Shown: one piece after another, positions 16,481 to 25,012 of the stretch
How the letters are laid out: every line of letters begins with the position of its first letter
Position numbering within the stretch: the stretch's first letter is position 1
Notes under the pieces: generated by a model
The model's input: the letters and a program-made list of their open reading frames with translations, nothing else
Databases searched by the model: none
What the model was told of the DNA's origin: nothing
Program-made: the position numbers and the translations under genes
Assembly: GCA_040905265.1 (NCBI GenBank)
Contig: JBBDRW010000157.1
Span: 1-64,000 of the forward strand
Length of the DNA: 64,000 nt
Reading direction: 5' to 3'
Source of the DNA: JBBDRW01 sp040905265
GTDB lineage: Bacteria; Bacteroidota; Rhodothermia; Balneolales; Balneolaceae

Positions 16481-18655
16481 GTGGTACTTATCGTGAGCTC
16501 TCTGCACAATATGTGTATTGTCTTATTTCTTGCGGGAGTGTTTCCCGCTCCCGGGGTTCTGCAGGCACAAACTGACCCCGTTCAGGAGGCTGAATACCAG
16601 GTTGAGGAGGAATTACCCGGCCGGGAACGGGTAGATCTTCTGCTTGAGCTGGTACTGGAGCTGAATCGGGGCGGTGAATTTGAAGAGAGCAGGGAGCGGC
16701 TGGATGAAGCGCTGGAGCTTTCCGATGAGATCGGTTATCAGGAAGGATATTTGAGGGTACTCGCACTTTATGGCGATTTCTATCTGAATCAGGGAGATCA
16801 CATTTCTGCCCTGGAGGTTGCCCGGCAGGGGCTGGATGCTTCTGCCGGATATCCGGAGATGCGGATGGAATTGTCAGGGCTGATGGCCAACTCATATCGA
16901 ATGGCAGGCGAGGCGAGCCAGGCTATGCGGTATTATCAGGATGCAATTCAACTTGCGGACTCGTTGGATAACGAGAGAGAGGTGGCTGTACAGGTTTTTA
17001 ATATGACGGCTGCCCAGAAGATGCTGGGGGATCAGTCCGGCGCCCTGGAGAACCTCTATGAGAGCCTGCAGTTTGCTGAAAGCGAGGCGGATTCTGCATT
17101 CATGGCTGTTATCCTGAACAATATCGGCCAGAGTTTCAATGAATTGCAGGATTATGAGCAGGCGACCGGGTATCTGGAACGTTCTGAAGAGTTAAGCCGC
17201 CTGTCCGGATACCGGACAAATCTGCTTCGGACATTGGTGAACCAGGGAGTAAGTCATGCGGAGATGGAAGATCATGACAGAGCTTCCGGTTTCTATCTTG
17301 AGGCGCTGGAGCTGGCGGAAGAGATGGGCAATTTTACAACGGTCATCCGTGTCAACTACAATCTTGGGCAGCTGGAGCTGTCCCGCAATAACCTGGAATT
17401 GGCCCGGGATTATTTCGACCGTTCCATGCAGGAGAGCCGCGATTATAATTTTCAGGAGGGGATTATCTACAATTCGATCGGCTATGGAGAGCTCTTCCAG
17501 GCAAGGGAAGAGTATGATATGGCTGGACAGTGGTATGAAGAGGCCCGTTCACTCGCCGGGGAGCTGCAGCTGGTTCAGCTGGTTGCGCGTTCGATGGAGG
17601 GTCTCTATCAGACGCAGCGAGATGCCGGGAACTATCCGGAATCCCTGCAGTGGCTGGAGCAGCTCAGGGAATTGGAGGACAGCCTTCGGACGGAAGAGCG
17701 TGAACGGATGCGGTCAGAATTTGAAACCCGGCTAAATCTTCATCAGAGCGAAGAGGAGAACCAGCTCTTGCGGTTGAGGCAGGAGGAGCAGGAGGCCAGG
17801 ATACGCTATCAACGTGCATGGATCTATACGGTACTTGTTGCACTTCTGCTATTGGCAGTATTGGCGCTCTATCTCTACCGGAATTCAAATCTTCGGAAAG
17901 GTATGAACAGGGTGTTAAAAGAGAGGCATCGTGAAATCCTGGCCAAGAATGATGAACTGGACCGGGTAAATGCTGTAAAGGACAAGATGTTTGCTATCAT
18001 TGCTCATGACCTGAGAGGCCCGTTGAGTTCCCTTCAAAGCCTGATCTATCTGTTAAGAGAGTATGACCTGTCGAAGGAGGAGCTGCATGAGATTATCGAC
18101 AGTCTGGAGTATAAGCTGCACAGCAACGCTTCAACCATCGATAACCTGTTGGCCTGGGCAAAGAGTCAGATGCAGGGTATTCAGCTGGATCTTCGGCCTG
18201 TGAATCTTAATTCCGCTGCCAGGGCTGTCATCTCTCAGGTTGGAGTTCAGGCAGAGCAGAAAGGGGTAGAACTCACCGTTACGGTTCCGAATAAGTTGGA
18301 GTTCCTGGCTGATTACGAAGCGGTTAAATTGATTCTGCGGAATTTGCTGGTCAATGCGGTAAAATTCAGTAACAACGGAGACCGGATTGAGCTTGTGGCG
18401 TCGGAAATCGGGGATTCGGTAGAGGTCCGGGTTTCTGATTCAGGAGTCGGTATACCGGAAAAGGATCAATCCAGGATTTTCAACAGCAGCATTCACTCGG
18501 AACCCGGAACCATGAGAGAGAAGGGGAGCGGGCTTGGTTTGTGGTTATGCAAAGAGTTTGTAGAGAAACATGGCGGTTCGATCCGGTTTGAGAGTAAGGT
18601 TGGTGAAGGGACAACCTTTATCTTTTCTCTGCCCCTGCAGCCGGAGCCCGGTTAG
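16481..18655 (+). CDS. TPR-containing membrane histidine kinase
   Basis: A 724-residue sensor kinase. A signal peptide or first membrane helix (about 11-30) is followed by about eight tetratricopeptide repeats (35-400), a coiled region, one transmembrane helix (about 446-466, TVLVALLLLAVLALYLY), then HisKA with the phosphoacceptor in FAIIAHDLRGPLSS and HATPase_c with NLLVNAVKFSNNG and SDSGVGIPEKD. The TPR part should be periplasmic and the kinase cytoplasmic. This layout is common in Bacteroidota. The frame starts at GTG 16481; an ATG at 16511 is an alternative. No response regulator is near, so the output is unknown. Confidence 0.9.
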   Translation: MVLIVSSLHNMCIVLFLAGVFPAPGVLQAQTDPVQEAEYQVEEELPGRERVDLLLELVLELNRGGEFEESRERLDEALELSDEIGYQEGYLRVLALYGDFYLNQGDHISALEVARQGLDASAGYPEMRMELSGLMANSYRMAGEASQAMRYYQDAIQLADSLDNEREVAVQVFNMTAAQKMLGDQSGALENLYESLQFAESEADSAFMAVILNNIGQSFNELQDYEQATGYLERSEELSRLSGYRTNLLRTLVNQGVSHAEMEDHDRASGFYLEALELAEEMGNFTTVIRVNYNLGQLELSRNNLELARDYFDRSMQESRDYNFQEGIIYNSIGYGELFQAREEYDMAGQWYEEARSLAGELQLVQLVARSMEGLYQTQRDAGNYPESLQWLEQLRELEDSLRTEERERMRSEFETRLNLHQSEEENQLLRLRQEEQEARIRYQRAWIYTVLVALLLLAVLALYLYRNSNLRKGMNRVLKERHREILAKNDELDRVNAVKDKMFAIIAHDLRGPLSSLQSLIYLLREYDLSKEELHEIIDSLEYKLHSNASTIDNLLAWAKSQMQGIQLDLRPVNLNSAARAVISQVGVQAEQKGVELTVTVPNKLEFLADYEAVKLILRNLLVNAVKFSNNGDRIELVASEIGDSVEVRVSDSGVGIPEKDQSRIFNSSIHSEPGTMREKGSGLGLWLCKEFVEKHGGSIRFESKVGEGTTFIFSLPLQPEPG

Positions 18656-18765
18656 TGTCTTCGTGGAGTCTGTCGAACTTAGACTGATCTACTGCGGAAA
18701 CGCAGGATTTTCGTTTATAATATCCGTTTCTTTCTTTACAGCGGTACGATGATTACTTTTGGAGA

Positions 18766-18785
18766 GGAGGCTTTGCAAAGTCTCC
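18766..18785. promoter_or_regulatory. Candidate HipB operator
   Basis: GGAGGCTTTGCAAAGTCTCC is a 20-bp palindrome with one mismatched pair, 48 bp before the HipB start. HipB-type repressors bind such palindromes upstream of their own operon. The core GGAG-CTTTGCAAA also resembles the ends of the family B hairpin element, so an origin as a fused pair of element ends is an alternative. Confidence 0.45.
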
Positions 18786-18833
18786 GGAGAACGATGGATA
18801 TCTATTGTTTACTTCTATCAGGACCCTGGTCAT

Positions 18834-19070
18834 ATGAATGAATTCGGTAGAGTTATCCGGTTTCACAGAAAAAAGAGCGGACTGACCCAGAAAGAGCTTG
18901 CAGACCTGGCCGGAATCGGGAAAACGTCTGTTTTTGATATTGAACACGACAAGCCGACTGTTCAGCTGGAGACGCTCCAGCGAGTCTGTCTCGTATTGAA
19001 TATTGAGATGAAAATGGAGAGTCCCCTGATGGAACTTTACAAACAGGAGGGCCGGAATGATGCACGGTGA
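18834..19070 (+). CDS. hipB: HipB-like antitoxin/repressor (XRE family)
   Basis: A 78-residue protein made almost entirely of a helix-turn-helix domain: IRFHRKKSGLTQKELADLAG, then IGKTSVFDIEHDKPTVQLETL. The ATG at 18834 is chosen because the domain starts right after it; the frame extends to 18759 with no family resemblance. It overlaps the next gene by 14 bp. Gene order (B, S, T) matches the tripartite HipBST toxin-antitoxin systems, in which HipB represses the operon and helps control the kinase. Confidence 0.85.
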   Translation: MNEFGRVIRFHRKKSGLTQKELADLAGIGKTSVFDIEHDKPTVQLETLQRVCLVLNIEMKMESPLMELYKQEGRNDAR

Positions 19071-19368
19071 AGTCCTGATGCATGGCAATCCGGCGGGCAT
19101 TCTTGAGAGTCAGTCCGGTGGCGTTACAGAATTCAGATATCATGCGACATACAGCGGCCCACCGGTCTCTGTGACACTCCCTGTACGGAGTGAACCGTAT
19201 ACCTTTTCAGGCTTCCCCTCTTTTTTTGACGGACTTCTTCCGGAGGGTACAAACCTTGATATGCTTCTGGCTCAACACAAGCTTCAGGCAGATGAGGTCA
19301 TGTTGCAGTTGCTTGCTGTCGGCTCGAACCTGATCGGCGCAGTCACAGTCAAAAAAAGTGAACCATGA
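19057..19368 (+). CDS. hipS: HipS-like protein (HipA N-terminal subdomain)
   Basis: A 103-residue protein that corresponds to the N-terminal subdomain of HipA (Couple_hipA), here encoded as its own gene. Supporting features are GEVLMHGNPAGILES, YSGPPVSVTLPVRSEPYTFSG and FPSFFDGLLPEG followed by the short helix region LLAVGSNLIGAVTV. In the known HipBST system of E. coli O127 the small HipS protein is the antitoxin that inhibits the kinase HipT. It overlaps hipB by 14 bp and hipT by 4 bp, so translation is probably coupled. Confidence 0.85.
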   Translation: MMHGEVLMHGNPAGILESQSGGVTEFRYHATYSGPPVSVTLPVRSEPYTFSGFPSFFDGLLPEGTNLDMLLAQHKLQADEVMLQLLAVGSNLIGAVTVKKSEP

Positions 19369-20294
19369 ATCGCTGCCCGGTCACATATCGGCGAATAGGA
19401 GAGGGGAGGTACAGTAATACGGGGCTCCACCACCTGAACCCTGCTCTGGATGAGTTGAAGCTGCTTCCGTATGATCAGACGACCTTGTTGATGATGGCGG
19501 ACGGGATGGCATCTCGTATCGGATTGAAAGGACGACGGCCCAAATTGAATGCAATTCTGAGTATCAAGAACCGGGAGTTTGTGATTACTCCCAAACACGG
19601 CAGCTATTTCTTAAAGCCCGGATTTGAGCCCCAGGGAGAACAGCTGCCGGAAAATGAAGATCTGAGTATGAGGCTCGCTTCCTCCTGCGGAATTGAAACG
19701 CCACTTCACGCTCTGATCTATACAGCTGACGAGTCCCGGATCTATATGGTACGTCGATTTGACCGGACCGGCCGCTCCGGGAAAATTCATGTGGAAGATT
19801 TTGCTCAGATCACAGGAAGGTCCAGGACAGACAGATATGAGGCAGAGATGGAAGAGTTGCCCGTTGTTATTGATCGATTCTGTACATTTCCTGTTGTTGA
19901 AAAATTGAAACTTTTTCGGAGAACACTGTTTTCGTACCTCACTGGACACTCAGATCTCCATTTGAAAAAGTTTTCGCTAATTCACAGGGATGGGAAGATT
20001 GAGCTCTCGCCGGCATACGGGTTGATAAATGTAACGGTATCAGGAGGAGAACAGGAGTTTGACATGGCGCTACCTCTGAACGGAAAGCGGGCAGGCTTTA
20101 CAAGGAGAGATTTTTTTGATCAGTTTGGCAGAAAGACCCTGCAACTGGATGAGAAGATTCTGGAGAGTGTCACGGAACAGTTCCAGAAATCTTTGCCTGA
20201 GTGGCGGCGCCTGATCCGGATCAGTTTTCTGGAGCCTGAGCAGCAGCAGAGATATATCGAAGTTTTGGATCGCCGGCTCTCTTCTCTTCGATAG
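19365..20294 (+). CDS. hipT: HipT-like kinase, probably catalytically impaired
   Basis: A 309-residue HipA-family kinase domain. The ATP-site lysine is present (YFLKPGF, Lys84), as is the catalytic aspartate (GHSD, Asp197). However, the motif usually HLKNFS reads HLKKFS (Lys202 in place of the metal-binding Asn), and the usual AYD reads AYG (Gly219 in place of the metal-binding Asp). The region normally SxSGxQPKL reads GLKGRRPKL (53-61), so both regulatory serine positions are gone. The rest of the fold, including ENEDLSMRLA and VRRFDRT, is well kept and the frame is intact. It may be a pseudokinase or a divergent one. A family A repeat end follows directly after the stop. Confidence 0.87.
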   Translation: MNRCPVTYRRIGEGRYSNTGLHHLNPALDELKLLPYDQTTLLMMADGMASRIGLKGRRPKLNAILSIKNREFVITPKHGSYFLKPGFEPQGEQLPENEDLSMRLASSCGIETPLHALIYTADESRIYMVRRFDRTGRSGKIHVEDFAQITGRSRTDRYEAEMEELPVVIDRFCTFPVVEKLKLFRRTLFSYLTGHSDLHLKKFSLIHRDGKIELSPAYGLINVTVSGGEQEFDMALPLNGKRAGFTRRDFFDQFGRKTLQLDEKILESVTEQFQKSLPEWRRLIRISFLEPEQQQRYIEVLDRRLSSLR

Positions 20295-20296
20295 CC

Positions 20297-20316
20297 AGTG
20301 TCGTGTCAACCGTGCG
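20297..20316. repeat. Family A repeat end after hipT
   Basis: AGTGTCGTGTCAACCGTGCG matches the end of the element at 11516-11679. A small GCGT/ACGC hairpin follows. No matching right end was found, so this is a solo or decayed copy. Confidence 0.5.
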
Positions 20317-20479
20317 ATGTAGCGTAAAACGCATGAGTTTTTAACTTCCGGCACTCTTCTTCCCGCGGACGGATTGATATTGGCACCTTCTTTGTTATAG
20401 CGGTATCATTGGAGACAGAGTTTTCAGAAGGAGGCCGAGCCTCCCAGAAATCAGAATGTTAAGTTAACAGAGTGTATAT

Positions 20480-20857
20480 ATGAAGTTAGTCGATCCGTCC
20501 GGAAAAGAGGTTACAAGTAAGGAGAATAAAGAGGCTGGAAAACTTGAGGGCCAGCTGGCAAAAAATGCGGAAAAGTTACTTGAGCCGGTCCTGAACAAGA
20601 TAAAACTGTCCGGGGCTCAGATACCGCAGCAACAGTTGATTCAACTCTCCTCCATGGCTCACCAGATGCTCTTCTATCGGCTGGTGTACAACCTGGCTGT
20701 TAAGGCCGGGATAGGAGACCTGAGCGAATTGATTAGTGAGGACGATATCGAGGAGCTGCAAACGTCCCTTTCAAATCAGTTGCAGATTGTAAACCGGGAT
20801 GACGCGGAAGGAGCGGCGGGAACTCAGAAGCCTGGGCCTGAACAGCCTGGAACGTAG
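20480..20857 (+). CDS. Hypothetical protein
   Basis: A 125-residue soluble protein that I do not recognise. It begins with MKLVDPSGKEVTSKEN, has a helical middle (AKNAEKLLEPVLNKIKLSGA, then QLIQLSSMAHQMLFYRLVYN) and a polar, proline- and glycine-rich tail. No signal peptide or membrane helix is present. It has its own leader with a GGAGGC/GCCTCC hairpin at 20430-20444, lies behind the hip module on the same strand and converges with the TPR gene 24 bp away. The ATG at 20480 is the first in frame. Confidence 0.7.
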   Translation: MKLVDPSGKEVTSKENKEAGKLEGQLAKNAEKLLEPVLNKIKLSGAQIPQQQLIQLSSMAHQMLFYRLVYNLAVKAGIGDLSELISEDDIEELQTSLSNQLQIVNRDDAEGAAGTQKPGPEQPGT

Positions 20858-20881
20858 ATGTTCCCGGTGTTTCAGATCCGG

Positions 20882-21424
20882 TTACTCTTCGAGCTGTTTT
20901 TGTACATACTCATTATCCGGAGCCATTTTAAGTGCCTGCTCATAGTATGACTGTGCTTTTTGGTCATGCCCTCCTTTCTTCATAAGGTCACCCATCAATA
21001 TCCAGTTTTCCACATCACGGGGATCTGTTTTGATACGATCCAGCAGGTACTCAATGGCTCCTTTTCCATCTCCTGTTAACAGTTTGAACAGGACCAGATT
21101 CCGATGGGCAGAGGACAGGTCTGCCAGCTTGATCGCCTTTATCAGGTCTTCCCCTGCTTCCTCAAATTTTTCAAGGTTGAGCAAGGCATACCCGCGCAGA
21201 TTGTAGAGCCTCCCGCTCTCGGGATCTTTTTCGATCGCTTCGTTGAGTGATGATATGCTTGGTTCCCATTGATTTAATTTCTGCATCACTTCCGCCTCCA
21301 GGATAAATCCGTCGGCAGACTCCGGGTTCATCTTTTGCAGCTCTCTGGAGATATCCAGACTTTTATCGAGATCCTTTTCGTGAAGTAATTCATACCCTTT
21401 CTTGAACTTTTCTTCAAAACTCAT
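20882..21424 (-). CDS. TPR-repeat protein
   Basis: A 180-residue protein made of about five tetratricopeptide repeats (for example KGYELLHEKDLDKSLDISRE, LYNLRGYALLNLEKFEEAGE, and KAQSYYEQALKMAPDNEYVQ near the end). No signal peptide is visible, so it is probably a cytoplasmic scaffold or adaptor. It is the last gene of the minus-strand run that begins with folB, 7 bp after the small DUF4834-like gene. Its partner is unknown. Confidence 0.85.
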   Translation of the reverse strand: MSFEEKFKKGYELLHEKDLDKSLDISRELQKMNPESADGFILEAEVMQKLNQWEPSISSLNEAIEKDPESGRLYNLRGYALLNLEKFEEAGEDLIKAIKLADLSSAHRNLVLFKLLTGDGKGAIEYLLDRIKTDPRDVENWILMGDLMKKGGHDQKAQSYYEQALKMAPDNEYVQKQLEE

Positions 21425-21431
21425 GGTAGAT

Positions 21432-21650
21432 CTAGGATTCTTTGTCTTCGGTTATGTCTTCGTATTCAGCTTCTTCAATGTGATCGAGATTCTGTTTCTT
21501 TTCAGTCTGGGAATGGTTTTCACCGTTCCCGGGAAAACGGCCTGAATGAAATGTAAAGAAGGGATTTTTCCGGCGTTTAGACGGTCTCTGCCCACTGATT
21601 AATTTGTATAGCAGCCAGATAAAGAGGGCTATAAAGAGCCAGCGTATCAT
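21432..21650 (-). CDS. Small membrane protein (DUF4834-like)
   Basis: A 72-residue protein with one N-terminal transmembrane helix (MIRWLFIALFIWLLYKLIS) followed by a basic stretch (RPSKRRKNPFF) and an acidic tail (EEAEYEDITEDKES). The layout resembles DUF4834 proteins of Bacteroidota, of unknown function. Its ATG overlaps the TGA of the upstream deoxynucleoside kinase gene (ATGA), so translation is likely coupled. Confidence 0.75.
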   Translation of the reverse strand: MIRWLFIALFIWLLYKLISGQRPSKRRKNPFFTFHSGRFPGNGENHSQTEKKQNLDHIEEAEYEDITEDKES

Positions 21651-22294
21651 TCGTCAGGAATTATATGGATGTGAGTATTGCTTCGAATTGGTTGATCAAA
21701 AATCTGTTCCTCAATATACGACAGATGTTCGGGATTTTGTATAAAATCAATCTCAGTCGCATTGATGATTATCAATGGTGTCTTGTTGTAGTGATAAAAG
21801 AAATGGTTATAAGCACTGTTCAGTTCCTGCAGATACTCTTCAGACATCTCTTGTTCAAAATCCCGGCCACGTTCGAGTATGTTTTTCATCAGCCGCTCTA
21901 CACTGGATTGAAGAAAAATCACAAGGTCCGGTTTCACTGCAATAGCGGTCATCACCTGGTAAATCGTATCGTATAGTGCGAGTTCGTCATCATCGAGGTT
22001 GAGCCGGGCAAAAATCCTGTCTTTCTCAAAAATATAGTCGGTGATGATGAAATCATGAAACAGATCCGGGGTCGACATCACCTGCTGTTGCTTGAATCTG
22101 CTGGCAAGAAAAGCCAGCTGCGTCTGAAATGCATAACGGTCCCGGTTCTGATAAAATTTTGGCAGAAAGGGATTCTCTTCGAACTGTTCCAGAATCAATC
22201 GGGCATTTCGCCGTTCTGCAAGCAGTTCTGCCAGGGTTGTCTTGCCGGCGCCAATGACCCCCTCTATTGCAATGTAGTTGAACCGGTTGGACAT
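21647..22294 (-). CDS. Deoxynucleoside kinase
   Basis: A 215-residue cytoplasmic kinase that phosphorylates deoxynucleosides, probably deoxyadenosine or deoxyguanosine. The P loop is EGVIGAGKTTLAELLAE; other family marks are LEQFEENPFLPKFYQNRDRYA, FQTQLAFLASRF, the DYIFEKDRIFA segment and the lid ILERGRDFEQ. It lies 2 bp after folK and overlaps the next gene. This order (folK followed by a deoxynucleoside kinase) is common in Bacteroidota, and the pair is probably cotranscribed. Confidence 0.93.
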   Translation of the reverse strand: MSNRFNYIAIEGVIGAGKTTLAELLAERRNARLILEQFEENPFLPKFYQNRDRYAFQTQLAFLASRFKQQQVMSTPDLFHDFIITDYIFEKDRIFARLNLDDDELALYDTIYQVMTAIAVKPDLVIFLQSSVERLMKNILERGRDFEQEMSEEYLQELNSAYNHFFYHYNKTPLIIINATEIDFIQNPEHLSYIEEQIFDQPIRSNTHIHIIPDE

Positions 22295-22296
22295 GG

Positions 22297-22785
22297 TTAC
22301 CAGGTGAAGTCCGTTTTAAAGATGTCGATATCCGGTGCCTTACGAATCAATTCTGTAACAGGAGTGCCGGAAACCGGGTCTGTATGCCCGGGGAGTATCT
22401 CTTCCATGGGCAGAAGTACAAACTTACGGTTGTGATATTCAGGATGTGGAATAATAAGGGTATCGCTATGAATCACCAAGTCATTGTAGAAGATGAGATC
22501 GAGGTCAAGGGTACGGGGCCCCCATCGCTGCCGCTCTTCACTTCTCCCCTGAGTCTGTTCAAAAATCTGAAGCTCGGAAAGTAACTGACCCGGACGTTTC
22601 CAGGTCTCAATCAGTGCAACGGCATTCAAAAACCTGTATTTTGAAGGCCCGACCGGTTCAGATTCCCACACAGAGGATTTCCGGACCGGATCATCCGATA
22701 TTGACTGTAGAAATTTTCCAGCGTTGCGAAGATACTCTGCCCTGTCTCCGAGATTTGAACCGGCAGCTATTACGGCCTTTGCCAT
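22297..22785 (-). CDS. folK: 2-amino-4-hydroxy-6-hydroxymethyldihydropteridine pyrophosphokinase
   Basis: FolK transfers pyrophosphate from ATP to the pterin in folate synthesis. The 162 residues contain AVIAAGSNLGDR at the N-terminus, the SVWESEPVGPS loop, and the catalytic region RWGPRTLDLDLIFYND followed by IPHPEYHNRKFVLLPMEEI. It overlaps the end of folB by 16 bp, so the two consecutive pathway enzymes are translationally linked. Confidence 0.96.
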   Translation of the reverse strand: MAKAVIAAGSNLGDRAEYLRNAGKFLQSISDDPVRKSSVWESEPVGPSKYRFLNAVALIETWKRPGQLLSELQIFEQTQGRSEERQRWGPRTLDLDLIFYNDLVIHSDTLIIPHPEYHNRKFVLLPMEEILPGHTDPVSGTPVTELIRKAPDIDIFKTDFTW

Positions 22786-23132
22786 TCCATCCTGATTTCA
22801 GAATATGCAGTAGGTTGTTGAAGCGGCGGATCCAATTTTCGGAGCGCCAGCTCCATATGAGTAACGGTGGGAAAACGTTCGAAGAGCCGGTCTCCGATCT
22901 TCAAGCAGAGAGATTCGATCAATTTTTGTGAAGGCCCCTGCATGACTTGCCGGGCGACCTCCTCCACAGTTTCGTAGTTGCAAGTCAGGGAGAGGTCATC
23001 GGTGATTGCAGCAGGCCGAAAGTCTGCTCTCAGGATTACATCGAGTTCGAACTTGTTCCCATCACTCTGCTCCGACTCATAGTAGCCGTGATTTCCATGC
23101 AGCTGTACCGACTTGATCGTGAGAGTATCCAC
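22770..23132 (-). CDS. folB: Dihydroneopterin aldolase
   Basis: FolB acts just before FolK in folate synthesis. The 120-residue protein shows the family start IKSVQLHGNHGYYESEQSDGN, then FELDVILRADF, LTCNYETVEEV and LIESLCLKIGDRLFERFP. The start is a GTG at 23132. It is the first gene of the minus-strand run folB-folK-dNK-DUF4834-TPR and lies 36 bp after the end of dnaA. Confidence 0.94.
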   Translation of the reverse strand: MDTLTIKSVQLHGNHGYYESEQSDGNKFELDVILRADFRPAAITDDLSLTCNYETVEEVARQVMQGPSQKLIESLCLKIGDRLFERFPTVTHMELALRKLDPPLQQPTAYSEIRMEWQRP

Positions 23133-23168
23133 TCGTGCAGTATCTGATTTGGTGCCTGAATGGGCACT

Positions 23169-24638
23169 CTATAGGGTTGCTACCTCGATCTTCTGTTCGA
23201 GTTCGTTGAGTATCCGCTTGTATTTCGGGCTGGTGGAGAGCCTCTCCTCAATGGTAGTAATAGCGTGAATGACAGTTGAATGATCCCGGCCGCCGAAGTG
23301 TAGCCCGATCGTTTTCAGGCTCGATTTGGTAAACTTTTTGGACAGGAACATCGCGATTTGACGCGCTTCGACAATCTCCTGCTTGCGGGTTTTCTCCCGA
23401 ACTTTATTTGGGTCAATTCCGAAATATTCGCACACGTAGTTCTGAATCGATTCAATCGAAATCTGTGCGTTTGAATGTTTGACCATATCCTTCAGGATCA
23501 TTTTGGCAAGAGAGAGGTCAATCTCGTCCACATGCTTCAGAGAGGCAGTTGCCAGGAGTTTAATAATTGCTCCTTCAAGATCCCGAACGTTGGATTTAAA
23601 GTTATGGGCGATGAATTCGATGATCTCCGGATCGAGTTGAATCCCGTTATCGTTGGCCTTCCGCTCAAGGATGGCGTATCTGGTTTCATATTCGGGGATC
23701 TGCAAGTCGGCACTCAAACCCCAGCTGAAACGGGAGATAAGTCTCTCTTCAATGTCCGGGATATCCTTCGGGGCACGGTCACTACTCAGTATAATCTGCT
23801 TGCCGTCCTGATGAAGGGAGTTGAAAATATGGAAGAACTCCTCCTGGGTTTTCTCTTTTCCGCTGAAGAACTGAATATCATCAACGATCAGGACATCGAT
23901 GTTTCGATAAAACATCGTGAATTCACTTGCCCGGTTATTCCGGATGGCTTGTACAAATTCATTTGTAAAGGATTCGGAGGAGGCATAGAGAACAGAGAGT
24001 TCATCTCCGAACTCTTGCTTGATCTTGTTTCCGATACTCTGAATCAGGTGCGTTTTGCCGAGCCCGGTTGTACCGTAGATGAAAAAAGGATTAAACGAGT
24101 TTTTTCCGGGTTTTTCGGCAATTGCCATCGCTGCAGACCTTGCCAGCCGGTTACAGTCTCCTTCAATGAATCGCTCGAAGACATAACTGTTGTTCAGGTT
24201 CGAATCGATTTTGGTTTTTCGGATCCCTGGGATGACAAACGGGTTTTCAATCTGGCCGGGATGATATTCGCTATACGTGTTCATCTCCTGCGGCCTGCTT
24301 GGCGGCATCGGTTGCTGTGGCAGCCGTACAGCACGGTTATCTTCCACGTTATCCGATTTTTCAACAAGGATGGAGTACTCAAGTTTTCCTTCATCACCCA
24401 ATACCTTGGCGATGGTTGAGCGTAGCATACCATAGTAGTGCTCTTCCAGCCATTCGTACCAGAATTGACTTGGGACCTGTACCGTCAGTGTCCCGTTATC
24501 AAGTTTGACCGGTTTAATCGGCTCAAACCATGACTTGTACTTCTGATAGCTGATATTATCCTGAATAATGCCCAGGCAGTCATTCCAGGCTTTGTCAGCA
24601 GTTAGCGTATTCAACGTATTGCTGCCTCCATATTGCAC
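23169..24638 (-). CDS. dnaA: Chromosomal replication initiator DnaA
   Basis: A 489-residue initiator ATPase that binds DnaA boxes and opens oriC. Domain I is at 10-90 (KAWNDCLGIIQDNISYQKYKSWF) and a short linker with proline follows. Domain III has Walker A FIYGTTGLGKTHLIQSIGNK, Walker B VLIVDDIQFFSGKEKTQEEFFHIFN, and sensor segment ILSSDRAPKDI. Domain IV ends with the DnaA signature GGRDHSTVIHAI and a recognition helix. The start is GTG at 24638; the first bases overlap an AUG in another frame. It faces the likely origin. Confidence 0.97.
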   Translation of the reverse strand: MQYGGSNTLNTLTADKAWNDCLGIIQDNISYQKYKSWFEPIKPVKLDNGTLTVQVPSQFWYEWLEEHYYGMLRSTIAKVLGDEGKLEYSILVEKSDNVEDNRAVRLPQQPMPPSRPQEMNTYSEYHPGQIENPFVIPGIRKTKIDSNLNNSYVFERFIEGDCNRLARSAAMAIAEKPGKNSFNPFFIYGTTGLGKTHLIQSIGNKIKQEFGDELSVLYASSESFTNEFVQAIRNNRASEFTMFYRNIDVLIVDDIQFFSGKEKTQEEFFHIFNSLHQDGKQIILSSDRAPKDIPDIEERLISRFSWGLSADLQIPEYETRYAILERKANDNGIQLDPEIIEFIAHNFKSNVRDLEGAIIKLLATASLKHVDEIDLSLAKMILKDMVKHSNAQISIESIQNYVCEYFGIDPNKVREKTRKQEIVEARQIAMFLSKKFTKSSLKTIGLHFGGRDHSTVIHAITTIEERLSTSPKYKRILNELEQKIEVATL

Positions 24639-25012
24639 ATTTGTTCAGACCGTAATTTCCTTCAGTTATCCACACACAGAATAGTATAGCGGGTGTGTTG
24701 TTGCAAGGAAAATGATAATTTATCTTTCGGATGTCAAAAAAATATTCTGATGGATTTGAAAAGTTATCCACATTTCAATGATAAGCATAAGACATTGTAG
24801 CTCAATAGAATACAGATTTTTCTAAATCCTTCTTGATTTTGACTTGACACGGTTCAGGGTACCTCTGGTGCAGATATTAACAAGTGTCGGTTACCAGGTA
24901 CCCGGTATTAATTTTTTTCCCACAAGTTATCCACAATTTCATACATATATGAAATGGGGGGTGAAGATGGCTGATATTACGTCAGTTACTCTACAGGAAA
25001 GTGAACCAGGGA
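24639..25012. other. Putative oriC between dnaA and prmC
   Basis: This 374-bp non-coding region contains three perfect DnaA boxes TTATCCACA at 24666-24674, 24764-24772 and 24927-24935, all in the same orientation. An A+T-rich stretch lies at about 24705-24760 and another at 24800-24845. Location beside dnaA, box spacing and composition fit a bacterial replication origin. I see no gene in it. Whether replication starts here would need strand-composition data from the whole chromosome. Confidence 0.75.

Noticed and set aside
23475..24419. A 314-residue open frame on the plus strand
   Set aside because: Antisense to dnaA; no recognisable domain.
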